A DNA stretch of 64,000 nucleotides from Ectocarpus siliculosus (lineage: Eukaryota > Sar > Phaeophyceae > Ectocarpales > Ectocarpaceae): NCBI GenBank assembly GCA_000310025.1, contig FN648970.1, positions 215,491 through 279,490 on the forward strand, read 5' to 3'. Position numbers and translations under genes: made by a program. This document shows positions 23,601 through 37,700 of the stretch, one piece after another. The first letter of the stretch is position 1. Each line of letters starts with the position of its first letter. The notes beneath the pieces were generated by a model. It was not told the DNA's origin. It saw only the letters and a list, made by a program, of their open reading frames with translations, and ran no database searches.

Positions 23601-26600
23601 CCCGCATTATGCCGGTCGAAAGACCCTCGCTGCCTTAGCGCCCACACGGAAACACATCGACTACTCTGTACCCACCGCTCCCGGGTTCTCCGCTACACCC
23701 ACTACACATTATTATTTTTCTTAATATGACACAACGAATCCATCTCATTATTGTCTACCATGAACATGTATGCACAGGACTCTTTAAGGAATGGTCAAAA
23801 GTAGGCCTCGCAAAGGAATGCTATGATAGACCTCACAAATACCTCTCGACTGCACTGCAGCAGCCTCACACACTCTTGCTTTTGTGGGGCAGACCAGCAA
23901 GAGTGCACACCCCACGGTCTCAGATACACGCCACGGTGCTTTATGCTGATTGGCCAAGATGCGCCGCTATTCCGAACCCCCAGATCTCCGGAGACTGCTG
24001 CCTGCCGCAACGTGTACCAAAACAAGCCTGAAGGACACCAGCCAGCAGCAGCAGCAGCATGAGCTTGAGTCCGTACGCCCGTCCTCTCCCGTATGGAGGG
24101 TGGGCTCTGTCCTTGACCATCTTGCTAGGAGGATTCTTTTGGGTCAGGGTGGAAGGAATTTCGGCAGCAGGCAGCAGCAGCAGAGATGGCCAAGCAAACA
24201 GGAGACAGACACAGGAGGGTGACGAGGAGGAACAGCGCGAAGAAACAAGCTCAGCACACCGCACGTCCTCCTCCGCGTACCAGACAGACCAGGAGGTGCG
24301 CGTCGTCAGAGATAGCCGTGCCTATGCTTTATCCAGGAATAGACTTGTGTGGGAGGTGCCGCCTGTTACCCGCTTTGTCTCCACTACAGCTGTTGGTTCG
24401 ATAGTCAAACGTGCCTCTTCCGCAATCTCCTCTGCTTCTCCAAGTCACCCCACACCCCAAACACCACGAAACCGCGAAAGATCCTGTACGAAGACATTGC
24501 GATACAGTATTATCGAGTGTGTTGTCTTACGTTGATGTTGTATAAATCTGCTTAAAAGACTGATGCAGGGTTCTTGGGTATCTACACTTTTCCATCAACT
24601 TGCACTCAACCGATACAGCACTAGTCTACAGCTGTTCGTCTTCAAAACATGCAGGGTACAGCACTACAGTACATTACCGTACTCGGGAAATTACAAGATG
24701 TACGGATCATACTGCTGTACATGAAGACATTTTGCGACCTCTACCATCGTGCGTTGGATGGGACATCTGTGTACCGCTGCATAGAAAAGTCGCTACTGTA
24801 GCATGCAAGCACAGAGAGGGTGGACGGTCAATCAATCCTTCGACGGGGTTTGTGTTATTCCGATCCTGGAATGCAATGCAGCAGCATAGATAACCCCCTC
24901 CAATTTCACCATCAGGTTCTACAATCGACCTATTGGGCTCATTCCGTCACCGGCTTCTGACGCAGCGTACTGCGTGTGTAAAGAAGGCGGCTGGTTGTTT
25001 CTGGATCCTATCCGCCAAACCGACCACAGGAGTTCCGATCATATGCTGGTGCAACTTTGTGTGTGGTTGTTTTCGTACCGCGCAACGCGCGGTCCGACCT
25101 GGGTTGTGCATGTACAGCTGGCAAGCAAAAACAGCTGCGCAAACTTGTTTTGATTGTATGCATACTTTAGTTGCTCTTTTCCTGCATCGGTCTGCGCGGC
25201 AAACACACAGGCGGACCGAGCACACCAGCAGCAGAAATCGAGGCGAAGATACAGCAACCAGAGCAGCTTGTTCGCGAGAGTACGACCCACGCCATCGTCG
25301 CTAACGCCGCCATTACCGTGGCAAACGACAGCAGCAGAGGTAGATGGGGAGGAAACATATATTCGCAGACATGCAGCACAAGCAGCTTTGTCGGGATTTT
25401 GCGCCGCGACTGCGGCCGCTGCTGCCTCCAGCGCGACCCGAAAGTCGCACTTCAACCACGTGGTTGAACCCACAGACCGTTGGCGCTTGGAGAGAGAAGC
25501 GTTTAGGGTAAGGTGCACGAACACGTTGGCCGGGAGTTGGCGAGGATGGCTACACAAGCTGCAACTTTACTGGCGGTCGTTGCCGAAGCAGAGGAAAGAG
25601 GCAGCGTAATTTAGAGCGGCGGCAGATGCCGGGGCAGGGCCCGGCGTCGACCTACAGCAGTAGCGAGTGGCACTTCATGTGGTTGTGCTTGTCCGCCCGA
25701 GGTCGCAGAAAGAAGTCATCAAGGGGTACAACGATGACGAGAGCAGCATCAGCTGTGTGGTCCCCAGAATCCGGTGCATTCTAGAACTGTGAAATTTGTG
25801 GACATTTGAGGTGAATTTTGAGTGCGAAAAGTATTGGATTTGATGTTTCGTCCCCTCCCCTCCTGGGCGACAATTCTGAAGCCCGATAGGGATTCAGTTT
25901 CTGTCAGCGGAATTTTCAGACCTACACTCGATTTTGACCCCCTCGTTTTTGGCCCAAGGTACGCCGCATTTTCGTTTTCACTTGGTTTTAGACTGGGGGA
26001 TCTCCAGTTCTCTCAAAGAAACTTGATTTTCTCCCATCGATGTTCTCGAGATTCCTCTATCGGACTTCCGAGTGACGTGGAAGAGGTGTGTATGCTGCCC
26101 CCGTCCGGCTCTCCTCCAAGTTTCGTGCAAAACCGATGGGCATTTTTAAGAAACAAACGTGTCTCTCCATCTATATGATTTGTGCGCAGATCTCCTCGGT
26201 GACACAACTAACCGACACGCATATTTTTTGTATCCCCACAGGAACCGCTCCACGGCGCCAGGGTTTAGACTCGAAGGCGTGGACAAGCGGGCGGAAACTA
26301 TACGGCCAACTCCCGGAAAACAGTGAATAGCACCCGAAAACCACCAGCAGAAAGACCTCTCTCTCTGTTGTTCACAACAATGCACACCCACTGCCTCTAC
26401 AGATACCGCGGCCTCTGCTACACATGCTACCATACGTTTTTTTCACGCATGGGTCTCCATGATGTCGAGGGACTGCGGACGGCACGTTTACCCAGATATG
26501 TTTCTTCATAACTGCTTCTACGACCACAGCTTCGCGATTTCATGTAGTATGCGGAACACGAGTTGACAACCATGAACGTTGTACGTTGATTTTTAGGGAT

Positions 26601-28741
26601 TCAATCGCCTCAAAGCCTCACGGGCAGGTATCCGATCTCCACGTTACTTCTCGCTGGACCACTCCTCGTTCCGCGATATCTCCGCCTGATGCTAAGGCCG
26701 TCGCGCCTCCAATCCGCAACGAGTGCAACGAGTACTCCTGAGGGTTTCGCCCCGAGTTCGCAACCACTTCTCTGAGCCCGAGAGAGCAGCGCCATACTTA
26801 GGTACTCTCACTGTTTTCCCACAACGGTACGAAGCCAACGGTGCGGAGTCAGGTAACGTCGTATGTCATGATAATAGCGCCACCATAAGAGCGACTGCGC
26901 CGCGGCTTACTCTCGCAACTGACTGTGGTTCGGTGACTTCGACTCGCATTGTATGAACCCTAACGTTCCCTTTCTGCTCTTGATCTGCCTTGTGCCCTCA
27001 AAATTAAACCTCAGTTAACGCAATGAGGCCCATATAGTCTGTACCACTACAACGCGATAAAAGAACCTGGGTTGTCTTGAACCCTCGCCCCTGGAATACA
27101 GCAGTAGATGCCCATCGTTTGTCGGCTCGGCTCAAGAGTGCTCGAGGCTGTCTTTTGGGTACATGGATCTGCGCAACGTGAAGCCGACTAGCGGATATTC
27201 GAGGGCGGCTTCGTAGATGGGTCGTCGAGGCTTCGGTGGAGCCAAACCACGAGAAAGATTCCCCTTGAAGCTGCAGCCATTTTTTGTTAGCCTTTCGTTT
27301 CGCATAATAGTTGGATATGTCCCCCCTCTGTTTTCCGGCCGTAGTCGATCAACAGCAGTATTCACCAGACGCGTGTCTTTGTGAAGCTGATGCGAAAAGA
27401 AGCTACGTACATGCATTCTGGGCTTGTAGAGTCCGGACCCTTTCAGCATGTACAGGGGGGTAGCACACGACATCACATCAGTGTTTCGTAGGCACGCTCG
27501 GTTCGTAGACACCACTTCCGCTTGGTCTGCATGTCCAACGACCTCCCAGAAGCCTTACCGACAAAAACCTTGACGTAAATTTGTGTGGGACACGAACTCG
27601 TGGACAAAATCATGAAATCTCCCACATGGCGTGTCCTTCGGCCGCGATCATTTCACTTTGGCCACTTACAGCTGGAACTACAACAATTGGTCGAGATGCC
27701 CTCCCCTAATTATCATCGCAAGAGATGTACTAATGTACCAACACACGCCCATGTCCTCCACGAAATACAAAGGCGATGTGAAGACCCCCTTTTGCCGGCG
27801 AATAATAATCTCTGCTAAATCACTACTATGTAGTACTTGGCAAATGTCGCGCGAATCTGGGAAACCCCGAGTTCGGGTCCGAAAACAACAGCCGTATACG
27901 TCAGGTGACACTTCGCGTGTGCCACATGTTCCTTTTTGCCGCATCCACTGCTGCTGTACTACGTTTCGCCACCAACACAATCCTAGAACCTGTGAAGTTA
28001 CAACCTAGGGCTCACGAGGTTGAAAGTTGAAAACCTGTGAATGCAGCGCGAAGAAAATAACTGGACGACGGCCGTCTGTATAATGATAACATTAACGCCA
28101 GGTGCTTAGCTAAGAATCCTACTCTAAAACTCATTGTACTACTCTGTCATCAATATTGGGTTGACCCATAAAAAAAGTGCCACGAAACGAGCCTCGGGGA
28201 ACAATACGTGGCGGAGCCTTCTGGATCTAGTCTATGCCTGTTGCGGTGATGTTTTCATAAAAGGTCGTTCTGCTACTCCCTCCCCGGCAATTTGGCAACC
28301 ACAGCCCAACCCTTCGTTCTAATTCAAACCCGTATTGCTCTACTCGGAGACGGGCGTCAGACGCCCACACACGTTTTTCTTCGAATCGAAACATGAAGCC
28401 TTGATCTACCAGTGCGCACACGTGCACTCTAGCTTCCCCTTCTGTGTTTGCGCGAACACGAGAAATTCATTCCGGGATATGTGACGCTCGTGCGGTTAAC
28501 TCATGAAACAAACAAGAAGCCACTCGTCCAGCGAACCCTACTACGCGAAAGGAGAGAGGCTGCCGATGCCCGAACGAACAAATGCTCGTGCCCGCTGCTT
28601 AACTAAACCCGTTCTAGTCCGCCGCGGGCGGCGGCTCTTGCCTACTCCTCCTGGCAAGCACCTCCCTCCCCTTCTCCGCACCCCTGTAGTCTCAACCGGT
28701 CTGCATAATTGGGATCTGTATCGTCATTTCGTTCGACAGCT
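20641..28741. other. intergenic region between the two transporter copies
   Basis: Eight kilobases without a convincing gene. A minus frame near 21380-21567 (DTAKALNVSVAMIHTM) could be a helix-turn-helix of a dead transposase, and a minus frame at 22877-23323 has FVALGWPENTVV, faintly like a Harbinger-type DDE domain; both are too weak to call. Otherwise only short frames, a (CAG)n run near 24044 and scattered repeats. The breakpoint of the tandem duplication must lie here. Confidence 0.4.
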
Positions 28742-31700
28742 CTAGCGCTCCTCCTCAATCCTGCCGAGCCTCACCGATCGGCCATCATCCACCGGTCCGA
28801 GGTGCGCCGACTCGATGGAGAGTGACGCCGCTAGGCAGATTGACTTCATCACGGCCTTTTGGACCAGTATGCACAGCCCCGGGTTTTGGTGCTGCGGTCG
28901 ATCGAGTCGCAAAAATGCACACGAAAAGAGTGCCGGTTGAATGCACAGGAGGGGTGTTCGGCAGGCAGGACAGGAGGGGTGTGCGTGTGCTCATAGTCGT
29001 GCATGCCGTAGTCGTTAGACCATTGACCTCGCACCCCTACAAAGCCGCAACGGAGCACGCCGGGTTTCCACCGGACCAGGCTGTCACATCACCAAGCGCG
29101 AAGCGCCGTGGGGTATTAGGCGAGTCGCATGAAGGGTGCGCTGCATCCTGCTAGGCATCTTGTGATTGCTTTCTTGCATGTGGATGACAGCTACTAATGA
29201 CTAAACTTATTTTCTGGTGCTTTCACTTCCAGAGACAGTTGTAAGCACGGTGTAGCTGCCTCGAGGGTGCTTGACCAAGTTTACACAACGAGGTGCGAGC
29301 ATCCCCTTTGCGCGGAGTGAGGGTTCTCGACCCCATACAACATCATCTACTCAACCACCATTGTAGTTACCGCAAAAATGAACCCAAAGGCAAAAAAAAA
29401 AAAACGGTAACTTGGTTGCCGAGCTCACGAAAGTGATCAGCTTGTTTTACAACGTAGTCGCCTAGCGACGAAAACCCAACCCCGATGGCAAACACCGGGG
29501 GGATAAAGCGGAAAGGGAGCAGGTCAGGGGGGTACTCGTAGTCGTGCATGCCTTAGTCGTTGGACCATTGACCTCGCATCCCTACAAAGCCGCAACGGAG
29601 CACGCCGGGTTCTCACCGGACCAGGCTCTCACATCACCTAGCGCGAAGCGCCGAGAGGTATTCGGCGAGTGGCATGAAGGGTGCGCTGCATCCTGCTAAG
29701 GGTGTTCGGCATCTTGTGCTTACTTCCTTGCGTACGGATGGCAGCTGCGCATGAATTAATTTATTTTCTGGTGCTTTCACTTCCTGAGACAGTTGTAAGC
29801 ACTGTGTAACTGCCTCGAGGGTGCTTGACCATATTAACTCAACGTGGTGCGAGTATCCCCTTTTGCGTGGAGTGACGGTTCTCGACCCCGCTCAACATAA
29901 TCTACTCAACCACCATCCATGGTTACCCCAACAAACAACAATTTGCAAAAATAAAGCGGTAACCTGGTTGCCGAGCTCACGAAGTCATCGGCTTGTTTTC
30001 CGACGTCGTTGCCAAGCGACGAAAACCCAAACCCAGGCGGGGGGGGGCGAAATTGCCGCAAAGGCACACAAAACGACCATGCATGAGGGTATGTCTGACG
30101 GAGTCTGCCGCTCGCCAGGGCGAAGTTACCGCCAAATATCAGAAGGACGGTGTTGATCTGAATAAAGGCACCAAAACGCCAAAAGACAGGCCTACCTGCA
30201 TGGCCGCCATGCCCGTCCTGTCGAGCGTGTGCAGGTGGCACGGCTCCCTGGCGACGGCGCGAAACGCCTGCGGGGTTCTGAGGAAAAAACCCACCTCGCC
30301 GAAGGTGCCTCCAGCGCAAACCTTTTGGAGGCGTCTGGGGCCGCACTTTCCGGGGATCTGGGGCACGGGAAGGCATGTTCACCACGGGTAGGGTGTGGTG
30401 TTGGGTAGGATGGGGGGGGGGGGGTCTGGGTGTACTCATGTAAAACGCATGGCGTAGTCGTGAGACCATTGACCTCGCGCCCCTACAATACCGGGACGGA
30501 GCAATATGCCGGGTTTTCGCCGGCCCAGTCTACATTTCACAAGGATGAACCAGAAGCAGGGCGCGGGGAGGGGGCGTACTCATGTTTTGCATGCCTTCAG
30601 TGCATTGACCGCGCGTCCTCGAGAGGACGGGCGGAGCACTATTCCCACAGGACCGGACCACAGAGAGCGGGGGGGGGGGATCCGCTGCTGGGTCAACGTC
30701 AGAATACAAGAAGGGTGAAAAAGAGGGTAAGGGAATCTCTGGTTTCGGAAGAGGAACCGCAAGAATGCGAACGGAAAAACCCAACCTACTAGCAGAGCGC
30801 TCCTGAAAAGGACGCGTTGTGCTCGAACGACAACAGCAGCATTACGCTTGCGCGGGAGCCCCCACGCTACCACTTGATCTTGTCGTGGGAAGGTGGACAG
30901 AAACGCGTTGCGTGCTTGTGTTTGAGGTACAACTCATGAAACCTTGTACAGGCTGTCGTTGTCGCAGAAACATTCGTGACGCCCCCCTCAGCACTCCCTG
31001 CGAAAAGCACGGGGGTCCCTAACACAGCAGCACGAAAAGTCTTCCTTCTTCCGCAGGAAACACAGATTCGAAACACACGGCGATCTCTTTGATCTAATGG
31101 CGGCGGGCAGCGAGCGACCGAGCGCTTGCAAAGCCCTTGGAAGCGCTCCTCGTTCCTCCGTGCCCGCTGCTGCGGCAGCCGATGCAGCACACGGGTCATC
31201 ATATATTCATTTTATCCCTCTTGCCAAAAACGTACGACGAAGTTAAAGTTTTCTCAACAGGCAGCCTTGCATGCCGCCCACCTGCAGTTCCACGCTACCG
31301 GACCCGATGAAGTAAACCTTCTCGGGCGAGGAGGAAGAAGAGGAAGGGTTGCCGTGGTCAGCCAGCACAGCTCCGGCCGCCACGCGCTCCTGCCGGAAGA
31401 AAGATTTGGCCTCCCCAAGCACGCTGCGGACGCTTTCCGGGGCCTGGGGGAGATAGGTGGTACGTCGTTCCGGTCCGGTTTACGGTAACAGTTTCCCGTT
31501 TCCCAGACAGATTTTGTTCGTAAACGAAGTGTTCGAGCTAGGAATACGTTCCCATTGCAAGCGATGCCGCTCTTTGCACGCTTCCATACGGTTCGGTTTT
31601 CGGTTTTCGGTTTTTCAGGTTTCCGTTTCCCAGTATATTTTCGAGATCCTTGAAACCAATGTGTGAGACAGGAATGTTCCCGTTGCAAACGATGCAACAT

Positions 31701-34700
31701 GCCACACTTGATGCAGGCTCCCGTAGCGCCATTCAGCGAAGGGGGACCAAGCAAACGGTTCATGTTTTGGATATTTGTGGCGGTGGATGACGTCTTGTTC
31801 TTGTTCGCTCGGCGTCGTCTTCGTCGTTTTCTACCACGTATGTGCATTCACAGTTCTGTCTGTAAGGCTCGCTCTTTCATGCTCGTTCACGTGGCCAGAG
31901 CTCCTCAGAAACACAAAGGTGGGCGGAACGCGCACGAGCAACCGCGCCTGGGAAACCGGCGCCCGTGGCCGAAGAATGCGGGAGCGGAATAAATAAGCTA
32001 CGTTTTGCTCCAGTCCGAGAAGAGATCGGACACGCCAACGGTAACAGACCTCGAACCGAAACGAAATGAAACGTACACGAGAAACAATGCGCGTCGCGTA
32101 AAAGTAGGCCGTTGCGACGTGGGCAGGGCAAAAATTACAAAGGGTTCGTGACCAGCGCCCGAGCTACAAATCACAGTTCCAGAGCTCTTGGTTGGATGCG
32201 ACCGGGGGAGTAAAAATAAGCAAGTGACAAGAAGGATCCGTTTGAAAGGCATTGTCAGGAAAAAAAAACTCATCGTAGTCACAAGGCACTGCCGCCCGCA
32301 GGTCGTAGTCAAGGTCGGCCGGGAATAACAGAGGCCACACAGGGTGAAATCGGCCAGAAGAACGGCGCAAGATGCAAGTAATACCAATCCCAAAAACGTG
32401 ACCCCCTCAACATGCTGCGCAGCTAAGCGATCAGACCCGCGACTGGTACCAAGCAAGAGAGAAAATCACACCGCACGCTCGAGACACCAAAAGCAAAATC
32501 GCCGCACCTGGTAACGGTCAACTTCCAAGTAGTCCTCCAGGATAGACTGCAGAGATCCAACATCTCCGACAACGAGAGGATTGTCCAAGGCTGCACCCGG
32601 CGACAGCCAGAGCGGGAGGGGTGGAAATCAGGACGCCGGGGAAGGGGTGAGCTGCCATGAGAACAGCGAATCATGCGCGGAAAGCAAGACGGGTACTGGG
32701 CAACGACTGAGTATACGGGGAAGTGGGGCCATGACAAGAGAGGGGGGGAGACACAGGGGGATAAAGAGAGAGGGAGAGAGAGGAGAGAGAACGAAACAGC
32801 TACATCTAGACTACCTAACTCCACCCGACGAGCATGACCAACATCAACGTCACCAGCCACTCCTCTCTCTCGAACGCGCGCACCCACAAAGCGAGGCCCA
32901 ACCATGTCACCCAAGCCCAACTGCGCGCCCCAAAACCCACCCAAACTCCCCTGCCACACCCACTCCTGCCAGCAAGCACACTCAACAACTGTACTTACAA
33001 TAGTGGCTCCGATGAAAGAGGGTGGTGTCACAAAGGCCCTTGACCCGCTTATTGCGGAGCTCCCGCCCATTTCGGAACATGAGGTTACCCAACTATGCGA
33101 TAGCGGGTCGAGTCCGTGACACCTCATCCTCCTAAGAGGGTAACGGCTAATATCGGAGCCAGGCGACTGTTTGTACCTCGGTCGGAGATCTGGGTGCTAA
33201 ACGAGCTTCGTCTCCGTAGAGTTCCGGCGCGGAGGTAGTAGTCCTCGTGGTCCCCGAGAAACACGGCCGTCTCCGCCTCCGCCTCCGGCGCGGCGGCGGC
33301 GGGGCGGCCCTGTTCCCCCTCTCCCTCCTCGTTATTGCTCCCGGCCGGCGGCACTCCCCCCCCACCTCCCGCTGGTTCTTCCGTCTTGTGTCGGCCTTGG
33401 GCCTGGGTCGTCAGGGCGAGGGGGGGGGGAGTCGTCCCCGCCAAACACGCCTGCTGCTTTTGTTGTCGGAGGAGGGAGCCGCCGAAGGACGGGGAAGCCG
33501 TGCCCCCCCCGCCGCGAAGAAGCATCTCTTCCCTCCGCTCGTCCAGCATCATCTCCTCGGACCACTCCAGTGCGGTGTCGAGGCTAGAGTGGTTTGGTGC
33601 GTGCGCGTGATGGGGTGGGGGGTGGGGGGGGGGCTCGTTCATTGCAGTGCACTGGGCTACAAAAAACGGACAAGATTGCGATGCGGTGGATAGCTGTTGC
33701 TCTCTAGGCTGACTCGTGATAGTTGTTCCGGAGAGGCATCGAACATAATTTTCCGGCTCGCTTCAAAAACCATTTTCTCGGGAAAGGCTTAAGAACACAT
33801 GCTCTACCGTAATGACCATCAAGAGGAGAGAATAGGAGAGAGAGGGAGAGAGGGAGAGACCAGACAAAGAAGCCCGAAAGAAAAAGCAAACCACACAACG
33901 CGAAGAAACAGGCAGGCGCTTCCACCCGTGTCCCTGTAAACACGCGACGCCCCCCCACCAGTACCACAAAACAAGAGCAAACGAGGCATCCCAAGACAGA
34001 AACACACCGAACAAAAAACAAAAACGAAGTGAACAACCCCGTACTGCAGCCACCCTCAAAACAGAAAACATCGAGGACACAAACAAGCACGCGACACGCA
34101 CGCACACACGAACGCATGTACACCGCCTGCCTGCACCTGTTGAACACCGGGTCGTCGTCGGTGATGACCCCGTGAGAGCGAAGGAGCGCCTGAACCTTGC
34201 GGGTGGCGCCCGAGAATACCACGTCGGCCCCGCTGGTCCTAAGCACGATCTTGAGCATCAAGAAGCACGACCGCGCCGCCGTGGCATCAACGCCAACCTG
34301 TGTGGCAGGATTTCCCGGGGAGACGAGGGGGGGGGGGTTACTCTTTGGTTTTGCATGCCTTACTGTAGCTGTTAGACCACGCGTCCTGGAGAGGACGTAG
34401 CATTTGTTCCCACAGGACCGATCACCGATGGCCAATCGTTCCTTCCTACTTTGCCAAAAGTGGCGGGGGGCAGCGACGACATAGGCGGCAGGCGTTCGTT
34501 GAGGTAATGTTACGGCTAAATAGTTATGGTTACATGGAGTTGCTTTTTTGGGCGTTAGCGTGGTTCCCATAGGATGGTTGAGAGTTCTGTACATTTGCAG
34601 GGGGCCCTTGTCTTGAGCTCGTGCCACCACACGAGCTCACTCCTCTTGTTTGAACTCCAGTTTGAGCATTCCAGTGCTTATCAATAATCAAAGTGCCAAC

Positions 34701-37700
34701 CGTATCCACGACCGGAGACCTTCTCTACGTTCCACAAGCCACCTGCGAGGCGTACACTACCGCCATTCAAGCGCGTCCACCGAAGCGGTACCGATCGAGA
34801 GGCTGTTGGCGAAGAGGTCTGAGTAATCATGCATGCATGCGGAACTTGTGGTCTCTCTCCCTTGAATTGCTCTCTTTGGCCATTTCAGGGTCCTGGAGCG
34901 ATGCCCTGAGACCGCCGTTGCTACACCTCAACTAGCCACATGATCCACCCTAAACCGTAGCGTCTTCATCTCTTGCATGCTTCCCAATCCGAGAATCGAA
35001 CTCGGGTTCCCACAGCGCCGCTTGTTGTGTGTTGCCTGCCCTCTCCACTTTCGTTTGCCGCGCGTTGCGCGTTGGCTGCTTTCTCGCTCCTCGTCCGCCG
35101 CGCGTTGTGCGTTGCCTGCTTTATCGCGCGTTTTGCTGTGCGCTTCGTACGTGCATGCATTGCCTCCTTCCTTCCTTTTTTTTTGTGTATGCTCGTTTTT
35201 TATGACGTGTTTTTTTGTATATATTTCTGTTTCCTGTTTGGGAACACTTTTTTGTATCCAATAATCGTTCCCATTTCTGAGTGTTCATGCTGACGTTGCC
35301 TCATCCTCCTTCATTGTTTGCAACCACGCGGCTTGGAAATTGGTGCATATTCAGGCGTGCAAGCCCATACTCTAACCCTAAAATGTGCAGGTATTTTTGT
35401 TTTTCTTTCCAATACACAAATTCGGACTGGGGCTCCAAATTTTTCCATTTAAGGAAGCAGATTTAGAATTAAGAACGTTTCCTGGAAAGTTCGTGCAGGG
35501 AAGTATTTTTAGATTCAAGCGGCTTCATATGATTGGCTGAGGGGCAACAGTTCTCCTCTCCCACCCAACGAACTTCCCTGTCCGCAGGTGGTACTGCTTT
35601 TTTGTGGTGCGCTGCGTGACAGCTGCACCCTGCTGACACCGCTCTCACTGCTCTGTCTGCTGTTGAGTGTGTGCGTGCATGCAATGCGTGTGCGTGTCTG
35701 TGTCGCCCCCCTCAACCCCAGCACACGAAATCGCACCAGAACGTAGACAGGGAGGGAGTAATTATGCTGGCCGGCAGCCTCTGCGCTAATTGCTGTGTCG
35801 CATTCATTTCAAGCGTTCGGGAGAGGAGAGGTTTTGGGACGGGGGCACATCAAGTCAAACTGTCTCTCAATGCTAGCAGAGAACCACAGAATAATCTTGC
35901 GCCGAGAAGGACGCGCCTGTCTAGACCAGGAGGCCACTGCGTGCTCTTCCTCCTGTCTGTCTGCTCCTCTTTGCTGGCGGTGCTGCCACCACCTCTACGT
36001 CATCGGTTGTCGCTGTCTCCGCGGTTTCGCTCTCCCCTTCCCCCTTGCCTCAACCTGTGTGTGACGGGCGGGTGTTGCTGACCTAAAGCCGCGAAAACAA
36101 GCCCAACAACTTGGCTTTCTGACCGTGCAGCCTCCCTCTTGTTGGTGCCGCGCCAACTCCAGGGCCTTTTCGCTGGGCGCTGGCCTTCTCTTTGGCCGCG
36201 CGGACTGCTGTGTGTGCGTGGGTGTGGTGCCTGATGTGTTAAATCGAAGAATGTTGCTAAATCCGAAAATCGTCAACAATTTTCCACAAAACGAGCCTCC
36301 CTCCGCTGTTAAATCTGATTATTTTTTTCTTATCTTGGGTTCTGGCGAGACTGTCAGGAACGATCCTGAGAACGATGGCTTATATATTTCCTTATTTCCA
36401 GGGTCCACGTCGGGAAAATTCTCGTTTTTTTTCCCGCCGTGGTGGGCCGTCCCGGTACTGGCGGTAGTTACCGCCACATTTCGGTGGTACAGGGAACCGC
36501 CGAAGGCGGTACCGCCGAAAAACGAAAAACCGCCTTCCCAGCCTTCCACCTAAAAAGTATCGCCATTTGCATGACCGCCTAAAAAGTACCGCCAAAAAAC
36601 AGAGAACCGGGAACCGCCTAAAGAGAAACGCCATATTTCAGTACCGCCGAAAAAGTACCGCCACACTGCAGTACCGCCAAAATGGTACCACCGTACTGCA
36701 GTACCGCCATAATCGAACCGCCGTGTCACATATCCGCCGTGAGGGTGCTCGTGGCAGGTAGTGTATCGGGGTGAACAGAGGGGATAGATTTCGACAGACG
36801 GGAGTTCAAATCTCGCTGGGCGTTCAAATCTCGCTGGGCGTCCTGTTCCTCTTCTCTTTTTCTTTTTCTCTTTTTTCTTCTCTTTCTTTCTACATACGAT
36901 GTATTGCATTCATTGCTAATCTATCTTAGATTATTTTCTTAGATAGAGATGGATTCGTTGGGTCATGTTCAGAAAATAAAAGAAGCAAAAAAATAGATAA
37001 AAGTGTGACAGTTTTTTTTCTTTTCTTCTTTTTGGTTCTGTCATCCTTTTTGGTAGAAGTACCGCCATATTTGGCAGTACCGCCATATTTCAGTACCGCC
37101 AGAAAAATACCGCCATATTTGGCAGTACCGGGATCCGCCGAAAAAGTACCGCCACATTGAAATACCGCCGCGCCTGTATCCACCTAAAAAACCGGCCGAC
37201 GTGGACCCTGCATATTTCGGGAATATTTTGAGGCCGAAAGAGTCTAATGTCTGCTGTGATTTTTCCAGGCGAACATGCTTCCCTCATGCGATGCGTGTGT
37301 CACCGCGCATGGCCTAATTCCGATATTTTTTGCGCTCGACTAACTATAACTTGGTGCCTATCGGTAACTTGTGGTTGGCCCGTGGCCATGGTCACAGTTC
37401 GTGTCACTTCCCGTGATACCTTTCCCACTGCACGGCTGCGGCTTTCCACATTGTGGAGTTGTACTTGGATTTTTTCCCGCTCTCCTTCCGATGCTTTTTT
37501 CACATTTCCCCCTTACCCGCTTCGTTCAGTGCACGGTTGCTATCGGCTCACTCGTCTCCCGACCAGTTCTCTTTTCGGCTGTGGGACGTTTGTGGTTGGC
37601 AGGTGGAGGGAATATTGCAGCGGCTGACCCTGGTGGAAACACTCATGGCCGCACCCCCGAAGGGGGGAGGTGCCGCTAGGCGGCTGCAAGGACGTCTGGT

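Noticed and set aside
27631-28008. Plus frame with WNYNNW, LIIIARDVL and IIISAK, faintly like a Rep-type helicase
   Set aside because: No Walker A or endonuclease motifs upstream and the match rests on a few hydrophobic residues; likely chance.
32423-33127. 234-codon minus frame
   Set aside because: Overlaps SulP-B exon 18 in another frame; the in-frame exon (ILEDYLEVDRYQ) has proper splice sites and family similarity.
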